NCBI GenBank assembly: GCA_028753945.1
Contig: JAPNXP010000013.1
Coordinates: forward strand, 1,612,001-1,676,000
Reading direction: 5' to 3'
DNA length: 64,000 nt
Source of the DNA: Hexactinellida sp. DTS-2022
Taxonomy: Eukaryota > Porifera > Hexactinellida
Shown: one piece after another, positions 1 to 11,834 of the stretch
How the letters are laid out: each line of letters begins with the position of its first letter
Position numbering within the stretch: the first letter of the stretch is position 1
The notes under the pieces: model-generated
What the model was told of the DNA's origin: nothing
Seen by the model: the letters and a program-made list of their open reading frames with translations, nothing else
The model's database searches: none
Made by a program: the position numbers and the translations under genes

Positions 1-564
1 GTAAATAGTTGAATTACTTTGATAGTAATATTATGCATACTTATGTGATTGACGCAAGAAAATAATACATCAATCACCAATAAACTGATGGAATCTAAAC
101 TGGATTATTCAAATCTGCAATTTCGGGAATTAACACTTTCACTTTGCTATACCTGTGTTGGTACGATACACTATTTATGGATGACTAGTGTAGGTACTGA
201 TTAATTAACTGTGTCACAATCAGAAGAAAAATGAGAATTCGTGAACTGCTATCAGGTGTAGAAATTTAGTATACGTCTAATGCTTTGAAATTTCTACAGT
301 ACGGAGCAAAATTGGGAAGCTAGGACAAAATATCTGTTTTTCCCAACTGTGACGTAATAATCCCGTATTTTGTTTCAAAAACCAATAGATCTTTGTCGCA
401 CTCGCAGTACGGGCTGACTGAATAGTGGAATCTAGGGTGACTGAATGGTGGAATCTAGTGGAATTTGATTAAATTGTTAAACACTACTTATATGCTATAA
501 ACTTTGTGTGTATCATATTACGTTAATTTTCGCCCATGTAAAATTGTTTGCAACGATTAAACTA
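1..564. other. AT-rich non-coding stretch
   Basis: I see no convincing coding frame, RNA gene or element end here. A short direct duplication (a phrase containing gactgaat.gtggaatctag) occurs around 417-460. Confidence 0.4.
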
Positions 565-908
565 GTGTTGTTTCAAATTCTGAATATATTCTGATTAGTA
601 AAATAATATTCAGGTAATACTCAATTTCCAATTGCTTAATCTTACCATTCGTAAACATCAATAATTCGCGTTTCCTGAACACGATGATTCGCGATACTGA
701 CTCGATGACTCGCGAGTCCTGACTCGAGTCCCCGAGTCAATTGACTCGTGACAAAATTCGATGACTCGATTCACCAAGTCAATCGACTCGTGACAAATTT
801 CGACGACTCGAGTCACCGTGTCAATTGACTCGTGACAATTTTCGGTTACTCGATGACTCGCTATGACTCGCGAGTCATCGACTCAATCAAGTGACTCGTG
901 AGAAGCCC
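565..908. mobile_element. Partial copy of hAT-type palindromic-minisatellite MITE
   Basis: This stretch matches the complete element at 38368-38883. Both share a central unique segment (here about 570-680) followed by repeated, self-complementary units built from GACTCGAGTCACCGAGTCAA and GACTCGTGACAAAATTCGA. It ends at about 908 in GTGAGAAGCCCTG, whose reverse complement CAGGGCTTCTCAC is a typical hAT terminus. The left repeat block of the complete copy is missing, so I call it left-truncated. No target duplication can be assigned. Confidence 0.6.
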
Positions 909-1689
909 TGGTTTATATTTATGCCCATTGTTGATATTTTACTCAATTGACTAATTTCCCTTCTATTTGACACAAGCAATTATTTAACATAATTTAAATT
1001 CATATCGCTTATATTTTAACAGATACTAGTGGCTACGGATTAAAAATATTTCAGAAGAGCGTATGGAGGCATATAACAAATATATTAGGCGATTTCGTCA
1101 AAATTAAGCTCGCAAGACGTCATTTGAACAGAATGTGCATGATATATATTAGTCCGTATATTTTGTAATAGCTACCATGTACTGGTCGAAAATTGTTTCA
1201 TGGTTACACAGATGAATTCAGATTTACAAACAACATCCTAAATACTCTATAAAATATTATCAACTTTTGGAAAGTTTCCAAATTACCAAAAATGGATAGT
1301 CTATTCTTTTACTGAGCAATCTTGATTACCCTAACTTTTTGGAACCAGTCAAAAATGTTCATATAATCTACAGTTTTTATTTATTTAGGTTGAACTTTTT
1401 GATGCGGCAATTTTGGGATTATCGAGGGACTTTCGGTTGATCGAAGAGTTCGTTTATTCGAGGTTACAATGTATTTATTTACTGATATATTTCATAATAG
1501 CATCTTACATAGGCGTAACGATTTAAGAAAACATAGGAAATTCAGGGGTGGCGAGTTTCACTTTTAATCTTGAGTTTACACAAACACAATAGCTCTACAT
1601 TTATTAAGTCCCACACATATAAGTAGAATATTGATATTTAGTACTCATGTAAATTCGAAAATATATTTGCCTACTACTGTGCTGCATGG
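909..1689. other. AT-rich non-coding stretch
   Basis: No gene is recognised. A short GC-richer piece at about 1400-1465 (ATTATCGAGGGACTTTCGG, TTATTCGAGGTTACAATGTA) resembles the ends of pogo/Tigger-type MITEs, but I could not find a matching inverted partner. Confidence 0.35.
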
Positions 1690-4010
1690 CCAAATATGTC
1701 ATTCCTTTGATTCGTGCTCTGGATGAACGCCCTGATGATAGGAGACACATCCAGCATCCTCGCCACATCCCTATGTGCTGCCAGAACGGAGAAGTTGTTC
1801 AACCTCTGTTTAGTCTGTGAGTTTCGGAGTTATGTGGGTATTCTCCGCAACATACTAAAGGCTCTCTCAGCTGCTCATGTCGTCACAGGTAGGCACACAT
1901 ATATCACACACAACATATGGAGTTGGGCAGCAGAAATTTCAGACTCTTCCTCAGTAAAAGAATTTCTAAGAGTCATTATGTTTGCCTCTTTACTCATACA
2001 CTTAAATCGAGCGAACCAGTTATTTCTCTCAAACAAGAGTTGACTAAGATTGATAATCCCATTATAGTATTATGCAAGCTTTGTGATATCCTCGTCGGAG
2101 GTCGTGTCATCTACCTGACACCTCCGTAACAACTCTACTGTAGAGAGATCGTTTTTGGAGTATCTGTCTATTAGAGCTTTCTCGCCCGCCTCCATTACAG
2201 ACATGTACAGGAATGGATAGAAGTCCTTGATCTTTTCGACAATTACAGGGTCATATTTTATAGCGCTAACACGTGTACGGTTCGCCCTAGGCAGTGAGGG
2301 TAGTTCGAGGTGGAGCTCTTCAGTTGTCAGTGTATTTACAGCCTCATACAGCTCATTTGTATTTGAATGACCCTGCCATTCAGATGTGAGGGTAAGGATT
2401 AGAGTGTTGACCCAATTATTTACCTGTCCTACAATTGATCCTTTTCCCTGACATTGGACATAGATGGGACTAGTAGTCTGCATAACTTTTTGAATTACTA
2501 TGAGGCAGAAGTAATTCTTGAAAGTCTCGAGATTCCGGGGAAAGGAGTATGCTTTCTCCCTATTGTTGGCTGGTTCAGTATAATCTTTCTTGATAGACTC
2601 GAGAAATTCGAGAATTTCGTAGTAGTGAACTATAAAAGTATCAACAGCGGGCAACCTCATGACCCACTGGGATGTGCAAGGGGGCGCAGCATGTGGATGT
2701 CTTTTGGGAATGACAAGTCATCAGCGGAAACAAAGTTTGCAATTCTTTTAAATCTGTCCCACTTCTTAGGGGAGTTCTTGATGAATTGAACCACAGCGTG
2801 CATACGTTCCAGAGCGATTGCTACTTCTGGAATGGCTTTAAAAGAATCTTGGACAACCAATTGAGTTGATGTCCAAAGACATATAGGTAAAGGGCTTTAG
2901 GATTTTCAGTCAAAACCTTACCTTGCAAACCGTTTTCTCTGACAGACATATTAGATGCTCGATGCTCCGTCGTAACTCCGAATACCAGAGAAAGGAAGCC
3001 CAAAGGTCAGCATATAATACTTGACGAGTTTGAGCATGCTATTAGCATCAGTCCTTGATGTCTGATGAAATCCAATAACCTCTTCGCTCTCCATGTCATT
3101 GTTGCTGAAATGCACGCATATCGAAACTCTTTCAATTCGGTTGATGTCTGTAGTTTCATCGATAATGATGGAAACATTGATTCTTTTGAAACGCCTACAC
3201 ACTCAGCTCGCATTCTTGCAATGAGGCTTCTCAGCAGAGCGTGGGCCAGATCCTTCTAAATTTCATTCTGTATTTGTGGCGACAAGAACTTCTGCTTGAG
3301 TTCTGACTACAAGTACTTCTTTACCTGAGGAATAAATTGAGCTTTCACATTCACAATGCAGTTGAAATTTGCTATGACATCTTCGTCATCTGTGACCCCG
3401 CATTGGGATACATTGGCGCCCACACAACCTCACGACTTCAAATATAGCCTTCAGACCAGTCCTTGCAAGCTCGAATTCAGCATTTTCCGACTCATGTGAC
3501 ATAACTTTGTGTGAGCGGAATGCTTAGTGCTGTTCATGCCATACTTTGCCGTCTTGTGAATTCCACAATTCACATGCTTCTCCAGCCCAGTTTTCCCCTT
3601 TTTGAATGTGGAAAACCCAGAGAGCTTGTTCTTCCAAAGATTGTTAGATTAACTGGTTATATCCGAATGTTGGATCGGCGATTCTCAAAGGCCCAGTCAC
3701 AGATGATGCAATATAATGATTTCCTGTCATCATACATTTTAAGCCACGAATCTTCTGAAAACCACTGCTCTTGAATGGAATGACCATTTTGGGACTTTGG
3801 CATCACCAATGGTATGCATAGCATATCTTGCTCCTTTGGGAAAGATAGGCTCCAAGCCGACCTCATCAGTAATATCACTAGAAATCGAGCCTTTACTTTT
3901 TACGCCGAAGCTCACCATTATAGAAGGCTGATTCGCACCGGAATCTCCTATCTTCTTTACAGATCTGCTGGTAGTAGCCATTGTTGTAAATTCATATTTG
4001 TACCGCACGA
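1690..4010 (-). pseudogene. Decayed hAT transposase, ZMYM1/DUF4371-like
   Basis: Reading the minus strand from 4008 down gives the domain order of ZMYM1-like hAT transposases. A TTF-type zinc-finger region contains LYCIICDWAFENRRSN (about 3690-3740). The DUF4371/RNase H-like core has IIIDETTDINRIERVSICVHF-like residues with the DET(T)D motif, then SYDGASSI (about 2955-3170). Next come MSVRENGLQGKVLTENPKAL and a GHQLN motif (about 2860-2960), a helical region, and a degraded hATC dimerisation region (about 1700-1950). The pieces lie in different frames with stops between them, so the copy is dead. Short plus-strand frames here are shadows. I did not recognise clear TIRs or a target duplication. 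Family assignment is from recognised motifs; autonomy is excluded by the frame breaks. Confidence 0.85.
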
Positions 4011-4014
4011 ATGT

Positions 4015-4584
4015 AGAATATAAACTATATAGTATATTAGTAAATAGAATAATACATATGTCTTAATCTAACTGAAGAGTAGGTAATGCATTTTTTTAAT
4101 GTAATATAAACCTCCTTAAATTAAATCTCCTTTTTATGTGATTATTTTTTTTAGAAAATTTTCGACAGTACTCCATCCGCCCAGCTGCGTAAGTATTTAT
4201 CAGTAAATTGTGATATTTTTTTATAATGTTTATGTTATATTCAGGTTACAGCAAAAGTTGTTTCAAAGTCTTTGATGTAAGGTTGACATAAAATTCTCCT
4301 CCGAACCATTTTAATCCGTAATTTGCTTAAAATTTACAAATTATTAATATTGCTATAAGAGGTATTCGGGATTTATAAATTGGAGTAACACTATCACGGT
4401 CCACTCATGAGCGCTTGGATGATCACTTTGGATTTGGAGTCCAACTCTCAAATGGATAGAAACTTTCCCACTAGTACATTGACAACAAAGAACAGTTTCG
4501 GTTCTTCATCAATGCAAAATGCAATATTATGGTCGTAGTTGCAAACCTTTATGCGTATTCAGTGTATATTCGCAAAAAATATAA
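4015..4584. other. AT-rich non-coding stretch
   Basis: No gene or element end recognised between the hAT relic and the dispersed repeat starting near 4585. Confidence 0.35.
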
Positions 4585-6450
4585 TTACTGTGCCGACTAC
4601 GATGTAGTGGGCCTGTTTTGAAATAACTGCCTTTATATTTATATTTTTGTTTTTGTCCTTAGACGGTGCCCTGGACAGTGCTTTATTGTTGATGGACTTA
4701 AAATTGGCTGAGAGGTGTAGAGTGATAGTTTATTTTTCACCTGGGGTTACTATGTTGGAGCAGGGACTTCTTTAATATAGGGACTGTAAACTTCGTTTTA
4801 CGGTAAAATTAGCGTAGGCCTAAAACAGTATTGTTACTTATTGATATCCCGTAATCCGCTAATGCTAGACATAGCAAGTGTAATATTGTCGTATAGGAAG
4901 TCATATTTTGGGAGTCCAACGGTAATATTGGTTTATCGAAAATATTTGTGGAATGTAAGTTATGCGATTTTCACACCCTTCCATATATGGTAATTTTGTT
5001 AAAATCTCGTGATTACTTAACTTTATACATATGAAATGTATCATTTTCGTACAGGAAATCATATTTTGGGAGTCCAACGGTAATATTGGTTTATCAAAAA
5101 TATTTGTGGTATGTAAGTTATACGATTCTCACACCTTTCCATATATGGTAATGTTGTTAAAATCTCGAGATTTGTTTGTTTTATACATATGAAATATATT
5201 TTAGGCGAATGGAAAATGCGAATTCATATTTAGGGACTCAGTAGATCACATTGATTTACTTAAAGCGTTCCCATTAGCCTATATTATTATTTTGGCTCTC
5301 TCCATAGGAGGATTGCCCCGACCCTGTTTTGTAGTTTAGCTAATACTTACATATCAGATATCTGTCATTATGTTGTTTATTAAAAAAAAACAAGGCTGGA
5401 TTCGGTTAACCGGTTACCGTTGCTGACATCGGTTAACGATTAGAGATTTTATTAACCAGTTAGCCGGTCTGTTGAATAACAGTAGAGTTATTGGGAAATT
5501 AATGTATAAAGTATTAAAATTTTTTGAATTTTATCTGAATATGTAGTCCCAAATCCATTTCTCATCACCACTTAATACATTTTATTGGACAACATTGATT
5601 TAAATATAGATTTGAAAGAAACTTATCAAGATTTTTTAATAATGTAAGAATTAGCTAAACTACAAAACAGGGTCGGGGCAATCCTCCTGTGGAGAGTGCC
5701 AAAATAATAATATAGGCTAATGGGAACGCCTTAGGTAAATTAATGTGATCTACTGAGTCCCTAAATATGAATTCCCATTTCCCATTCGCCAATAATATAT
5801 TTCATATGTATAAAACTAACTAATCTCGAGATTTTAACAATATTACCATATATGGAAAGGTGTGAGAATCGTATAACTTACATTCCACAAATATTTTCGA
5901 TTAACCAATATGACCGTTGGACTCCCAAAATATGATTTCCTGTACGAAAATGATACATTTCATATGTATAAAGTTAAGTAATCTCGAGATTTTAACAAAA
6001 CTACCATATATGGAAGGGTGTGAAAATCGCATAACTTACATTCCACAAATATTTTCGATAAACCAATATTACCGTTGGACTCCCAAAACATGACTTCCTA
6101 TACGACAATAATACATTTCCTATGTCTAGCATTAGCCGATTACGGGATATCAATAATTAACAATACTGTTTTAGGCCTACGCTAATTTTACCGTAAACGA
6201 AGTTTACAGTCCCTATATTACAGAAGTCCCTGGTTGGAGTAACAAATTTTGAACACATTTTGAACAACTTTGAAAACTTGTCTAGTCCATACCTCAACAA
6301 ATGTTATATGAAACCCCAATCTTTTAACATTGTACTATACACCATTAAATTCTGCGTCTGATGCGGTGAATAAAGATTTTCATATTCGGTTTAGTTCATG
6401 CCATAATTGGGGTGTGAACTTTCTTTGTTTACTCATACTCCAGTATAGCT
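4585..6450. repeat. Dispersed repeat family A, interrupted copy
   Basis: The left part (4585-4760, starting ATTACTGTGCCGACTA) matches 26435-26600: both carry GACG.TGCCCTGG.CAG, a TTGATGGA/TTGATGAG phrase and CACCTGGGGTTAC. The right part (6233-6450) matches the reverse complement of about 17075-17215, sharing the ACCCCAA, CAGACGCA and ATAACATTT blocks. The two halves are separated by the foldback element 4761-6232. Ends with the ACTGTGCCGACTATA motif recur at 16815, 17360 (inverted) and 26435, which suggests a MITE-like family. Nothing coding is seen. Confidence 0.6.
4761..6232. mobile_element. Foldback-type DNA transposon, 1.47 kb, 7-bp TSD
   Basis: The element is a giant hairpin. The left arm 4761 to about 5350 is the reverse complement of about 5643-6232, with a loop of about 290 bp. 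The ends are perfectly inverted: CAGGGACTTC at 4761 and GAAGTCCCTG ending at 6232. The flanks duplicate GTTGGAG (4754-4760 and 6233-6239). A related repeat at 26580-26620 provides an approximate empty site (GGGGTTACGATTTTTGATTAACA), supporting these borders. Each arm also holds two direct sub-repeats of about 130 bp (each containing GGGAGTCCAACGGTAATATTGG; near 4912 and 5070). No ORF is present, so it is non-autonomous. The CAGGG ends suggest hAT, but a hAT TSD would normally be 8 bp; P-type or other superfamilies are alternatives. Confidence 0.85.
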
Positions 6451-7788
6451 GTTAATTCTGTTTAAATTGTTTCAACTTGGGATGATAAAATTTCCGAATT
6501 CTCAGGTCTAGTGGACTTCTATTTAACTAGAGTATTGGTATACAATGTATTAAACATAACTAAATTAAATAAAGAAATTACTTAATTAAATTAATATCAC
6601 TCTGGATACAAATGTTAATTTAATTAATTATATACTTAATAAATATATGTAAATTTTCTCAAAGATGGTGCAAGATAGAAATAATCTTCCTATTTATCAA
6701 TTGATCCTTATGCCACGTACCGCCTCTACAAATGGTACATCGTCAAAAATCTGTTTACTATTTTTCGAATTCGATATTTCGAGTTTGTTAGTTGGCGTTG
6801 TGTGAACAACCTAGGTGCACAGAAAAAGCTCAGAGTCATCACCTATTGAAGTATCCAAGAATTAAGTGTCATATAAGGAAACCTTCAACACACTAAGGGT
6901 CGTTACCTTCCAAAATACCTTTCTGAAATGGGTTAATACCTTTTAGTAATTAAGACAGGACGATAAAATATAAAATTACATCTGTTCGACATGTTCTCTT
7001 GGAGGCACTATCAATAAACAGACCAAGGAACATGAAGTCGACACAACTGTTATTTTAGATTAGTTGTTTCTGAAAAATTGAGCACACAGTTACTCACCAA
7101 TGGTTTTGTGGCCATATATTACATATGCGTATTTCTAGGCTCTAATGACTTCCATCTCGAACGCGTTTCCTTCCCTTTGCCCATTGCTTAATGTATATCC
7201 TTAAGGAGTTGCCCTGTTCTCGCTCTCATAACAACTTCATTCACCTCAGATGCACATTTGTTGACCCATAAGTTTCATATTTTGACAATTTTGAAGTTTC
7301 AATAAAATATCGTTTGATCTGGCCTCGAAAAATACTTCCTCCAAGGCAATCCGATTACAACCCGCTCACTACTTCATAGTCCGTTATACAATACGTTCAA
7401 AATAATTAAACCGGTTGCTTGTAATTAAACGTACTTAGTTCTGATTGGTATGTTGTTGTACAGTGTTGCTAATTATCGAATAAGATTCATAAAGATGTGC
7501 CGAAGTAATTAATTTCCAGTAGCTTTGTTTAGATATGAGGAAATCAGTCCACTAGTTTCTTCAAACGGTATCTTTCAAATTTCGATTTTTATCGGGGAAG
7601 AAGGAATTACACACATTCATATCATGAAATTTACATATACCCCAAATTTATTAGAGTTCGAGGGCATAAATGTATTTTTAACAACTAGAAAGTGGCAAAT
7701 TTTGTTGAAACTTTTGGCATATAAAACATCTTGTTCGTAAGTACTTGATTTTTCGTGATAAAAAATTTCCCTAAAACGGCTTAAATCA
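6451..7788. other. AT-rich non-coding stretch
   Basis: No gene, RNA or clear transposon end recognised. Short frames are chance AT-rich openings. Confidence 0.35.
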
Positions 7789-8874
7789 AAGTTAATGTTA
7801 CTGTTGCAGCGTGTGCGCAAGATTAGTGCGCATGCATGCACACGAAGTTTCTAGCCTGCATGCATGCACACTAGCGTATATGCACGAAAATCACTATTTT
7901 CATATTCGTGCATATACACTAGCGTATACACACGATAAAGTGTTCTCTTTTGCTAATGGTTGTATGTTAATAGAAATAATTTGCATTTATTAATTCTACA
8001 AGCCCTTCGATCTCGGTTGCCAATTAACGGCCGCTTCGAAGCCTTTCCCTCCTTAAAAAAACCAGTAATATAATTGATAAATAAGTTATCCTTATTCTTG
8101 TAAATTACTCACTACTACTTCGTTCATTTCAATGTGTTGTTATTTGAGAGAGGATATTACTAACTCATATTATATTTTCTGCATCGTTGGTACAGGGCGC
8201 CTAAAATTATGGACCATTTCGCGGCGTACTTTCCTCAAGTTACCATTTATAACTAGTACTTCATTTTGGGTTGTGATTCGTTAATAATGCAATAATGTAA
8301 TTTGTTTTGGAAAGTATGTTAATTTTATTTAATTAAGTTATTCTCATTACTTTATTAGTTATCAATTATTAGTTAATTAATAGCTCAATAATTATTAAGG
8401 GTAGCTGGTTTCAGCTACATTAAAAGGTTGTCTTGTTGGCTCAAATAAACTCATATTATAAAAGTAATTGAAACCTGTTGGCTAGTAAAGTATACGTAAT
8501 TAATTAATTAAATTGTATACTATATATCTCAACTATATATATAGCAATATGCAGCAATTCGATTTCAAAAATTGTTGAGTAATACGTGTTGTATTGTATA
8601 ACTGAGGAGCGAACGAGAGAAAATGTGAAAATTCAAACTAGACATTGGTGAAAGATCAAAGATGGAACTAGAACAAATGTTAATTAGACAACCATTAGCA
8701 AAAGAGAACACTTTATCGTGTGTATACGCTAGTGTATATGCACGAATATGAAAATAGTGATTTTCGTGCATATACGCTAGTGTGCATGCATGCAGGCTAT
8801 AAAATAAGTGTGCATGCATGCACACTAGCGTGCATGCATGCGCACTAATCTTGCGTACACGCTGCAACATTACT
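7789..8874. mobile_element. Non-autonomous element with long Z-DNA-prone TIRs
   Basis: The arm at about 7789-7963 is the reverse complement of about 8688-8874, with about 725 bp of AT-rich filler between them. The ends read AATGTT..GCAGCGTG and CACGCTGCAACATT. Each arm contains runs of alternating purine-pyrimidine (TGCATGCATGCACAC, GTGCGCATGCATGC) and nested small inverted pairs (TATATGCACGAA.ATCACTATTTTC then CATATTCGTGCATATA). The left arm differs from the right by a few indels, such as an extra ACTGTT near the terminus and a different number of TGCATGCA blocks. Frames at 7811-7993 and 8565-8870 are the same arm read twice and are not genes. The superfamily and TSD are uncertain. Confidence 0.75.
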
Positions 8875-9779
8875 TCGAATTTTCCATGGTAGCTTCACTT
8901 GGCGAATAGTTTTGCCCATGGAGGTCAACCATATAGCATTAATAAGTATTACTGTTTACCATGTTTAATAAGTTCAATGGGTTAAATCTGTTAAATATTG
9001 CGATAATACAACATCAAATGGTTCTCATTTTTGGTCCATGTTAATTCATTTTTCTTTCAATTGGAGGACTTCTATTTTATGTATCTACTATCTACAATCT
9101 AACAGAATAATTGTAGACAAACACTGGAAACTTCTTTTTTCTAATTCACACTTAAAAAACGCGAACCTATTAATTGAGGGTGCTACAGTACTGCCTCGCT
9201 AATCGGAACCGTTGTTAATCTAACAGAATATCCAAAACTATTTTCGAATAAATTTGGGGGAAATCATCTAGGGAAAATTCCCAAAATACTCAAGTTTTTC
9301 AAAATTTCCAATTACAGTATACTCAACTTTTGCTGACACTCAAATATAAAACTAGATCTTTCCGAATCTTCTCAAATTTTTCCAAACAATTCCAATTATG
9401 CTCAATTTTTTGCAATAAATTCTTAATCTACTCAACTATTCAATAAATTCACAAATCTACTCAAGTTTAGTAAGGCATATTTGGTCTATCTTACATATTC
9501 AATCACAATGTTTTTGTGTTTGTTTGTTTGTTCAAAATTGATTGAGGAACTGGTAGAAGCTACAGACTTGAATTTGGCAGGGGTAGGGAATACTGTATAT
9601 ACAAACAAGTTCAATATCTTAAAAAATATTCACATCTTCCAGCACAAAAGGTGTCAAAACGATTAGCCAATTAAATTCGAGTGTTTTCCAGTTTGGATTA
9701 GCAGCTAGCATTCAATTAGTATAATTGAATGCTTTAGTGTCTGTCAAATGTTAAGTGTACATAATAGAATACTGATATA
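8875..9779. other. AT-rich non-coding stretch
   Basis: No gene seen. Degenerate direct repeats built on a theme of TACTCAA-TTTT-CAAAATTCC (about 9285-9475) look like a very old minisatellite. At 9190 CCTCGCTAATCGGAACC resembles a pogo/Tigger-type end without a recognisable partner. Confidence 0.35.
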
Positions 9780-9964
9780 CAGTCAACTCCGCTTAATAAG
9801 GCCACCGGTTAATCGGTTTTTCCGCTTAATCGGGTCAAAATTTCACAGGATTTATAGGACAGAATTGCAGTTTGGCTTACAATATTTTCGGTTAATCGGT
9901 TTCTCCGCTTTATCGGGTCAAAACAACCTGGTCCCGAGGTGGCTCTATTAAGCGGAGTTGACTG
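9780..9964. mobile_element. pogo/Tc1-type MITE, 185 bp, TA TSD
   Basis: The termini are perfect inverted repeats: CAGTCAACTCCGCTTAATA at 9780 and TATTAAGCGGAGTTGACTG ending at 9964, flanked by TA on both sides. Internally the block CGGTTAATCGGTTT.TCCGCTT.ATCGGGTCAAAA occurs twice in direct orientation. This is the expected structure of a short Tigger/pogo-derived MITE. No coding sequence. Confidence 0.9.
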
Positions 9965-10560
9965 TAGTAATCTAATTGGTCGAGAGGAAGTTATGGCATC
10001 GAATCAGTTATTAGTGTTCTGTCTGTCTAGCCATACATTTCTAACATTCCATTGTGTGATTTGATATCAAATTATTACCAATCAATACAAAAACTTCTCC
10101 ATATCCCAAAGTTAGGGGTCCACTGGTGCAGTTGCTTAGTGATATTTAATTTTATATTTGGAGTTGGTATATTATTATACACGGACAAGCTTTAATATCT
10201 ATAAAAATATCTGTTCAAATTAGCTTAAATAACCAAATTATTTACTCTGTCCTTTTATAAACCTATAGCTAGGATCCACAGATATAAATATACAGCTAGG
10301 GGCCACTTATCAAGAACGACATTTAATTTGAAAATCAACATGCTTGAAATACAAGCGAGGTCCGCAGGCCCGAGTACAAATTGTAAGGACGCGCGTAGAG
10401 CAGACGAGCAGCTTGTATTAATAAATATTTTTGGTTGATACACCATACTAGTCCCAATAATCCAGTAAACTTGAGCATATTTGGATAATCCAATAAAACT
10501 TGTTTATAGTTGGAATAATCCTATAAAACTTGAGTATATTTGGAATAACTTGAGTATATT

Positions 10561-10692
10561 CAGGGGCGTGCTGGCCATACAATCGATGCGGGAATCCCGC
10601 TCGGGCCCCCTTTGAAGGCCGCCATAGGGCCCCACAGCGAATCCTTTCTGAATGTAATCCCGCATGGGCCTCCCAATCCCAACCCGCCCCTG
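10561..10692. mobile_element. hAT-type MITE, 132 bp, 8-bp TSD
   Basis: This is a GC-rich island in AT-rich DNA. It starts CAGGGGCGTG and ends CCGCCCCTG, with AGTATATT on both sides (10553-10560 and 10693-10700). The CAGGG-type ends and 8-bp duplication are the hAT signature. Because local sequence is itself repetitive for GAGTATATTTGGAATAACTT, part of the apparent duplication could be coincidental. Confidence 0.8.
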
Positions 10693-10700
10693 AGTATATT

Positions 10701-11834
10701 ACAAATTAGTTAAGTATTGTTGAGTATATTTGGAAATTTTCAAATAAGTTGACTATTTTCAAAAAAGTTGACTACTACTTTGATATTCTATCTATCCAAT
10801 TCCGAAAGAAAAATTTGATTCGGACATTTCTTTTACCTTTTTGACGTCACTAAAGGTCAAAATCTCCGTTATTTTGTACAAAAAGAAATTCCGCAAGATT
10901 TCCTGAGATTGACCTTGGTATTCTTATGTATATCTCAAAAAGTATAAGTTGTAGAGAAAAAAACTATTCCTGAAAATAATCCTTGTCAGTCAGTTGTTTT
11001 TGGGATTATGTCGTGTCGATTTTGAAATATAATACAAAGTTATAGAGTTAATAATTACCAAAGTTCTAATAAAATTGAGTGATTATTTGAAAATCTAAAG
11101 AAAAAAGTATTAAATCAATATCGAAATTCTGTGTGGCATAATCCTTTGTACTAATGTAGTAGAGTTAAACTTACACTATAATAGAACTTGCGCCAAATGG
11201 TGTAAATTGCAAGAATTTGAATGACTAGTATGGATTCACAATTAGGCTACTTTATACAATTGATATCTAATTCAAATTTTTCGATTTTAGAAATTCTGAG
11301 TTTCTCAGTCCTTCTTAGAATTACTAGTACTGTTCAAAAACATGATAATAATTGGGGGTTATCTGGTGTCGAAAATATACCATTGTATCTCCCTAATTGA
11401 TTAATTAATTAATTAATCCAATTAATTGATAGAAGTAACGCAACTTCATTTAATCTTATGATTAACAAAACAAACAGCTGATTACTGAGTATAATATGCT
11501 CTTATTTTAATTAATTTAGGAATCCTCCATATCCTCCAAATCGTATTATTATTATTTTTAATTTTCGGATTTTTTCGGATTATCTTAATTATATATTCCA
11601 TTATAGCCATGTTTACTTTTGCATCTCTCATATAGTATTTATAGTTGTAAGTTGTAAATCAATGTAGCTCAAAACTGAGTCATCTAACTTTCAAAACGTG
11701 ATTTGGTACAAATGCACATATTCTTGAAGCTTATGAAACTTCCTAAGTAACACGATATCTAACTTATTTATCTAATAGTTTATTATCTTATTTGTCAGTC
11801 ACCAATCAGAGAAAATCACATACGTATAAGGTTC
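10701..11834. other. AT-rich non-coding stretch
   Basis: Nothing recognisable apart from an (ATTA)n-rich block near 11395-11430. Confidence 0.35.

Noticed and set aside
1714-2129. Plus-strand frames over the hAT region
   Set aside because: The minus strand carries the recognisable hAT transposase motifs; these frames are shadows.
7811-8870. Two open frames with the same His/Ala/Tyr-rich peptide on opposite strands
   Set aside because: They are the two inverted arms of one element read in the same relative direction; the peptide only reflects TGCATGCA repeats.
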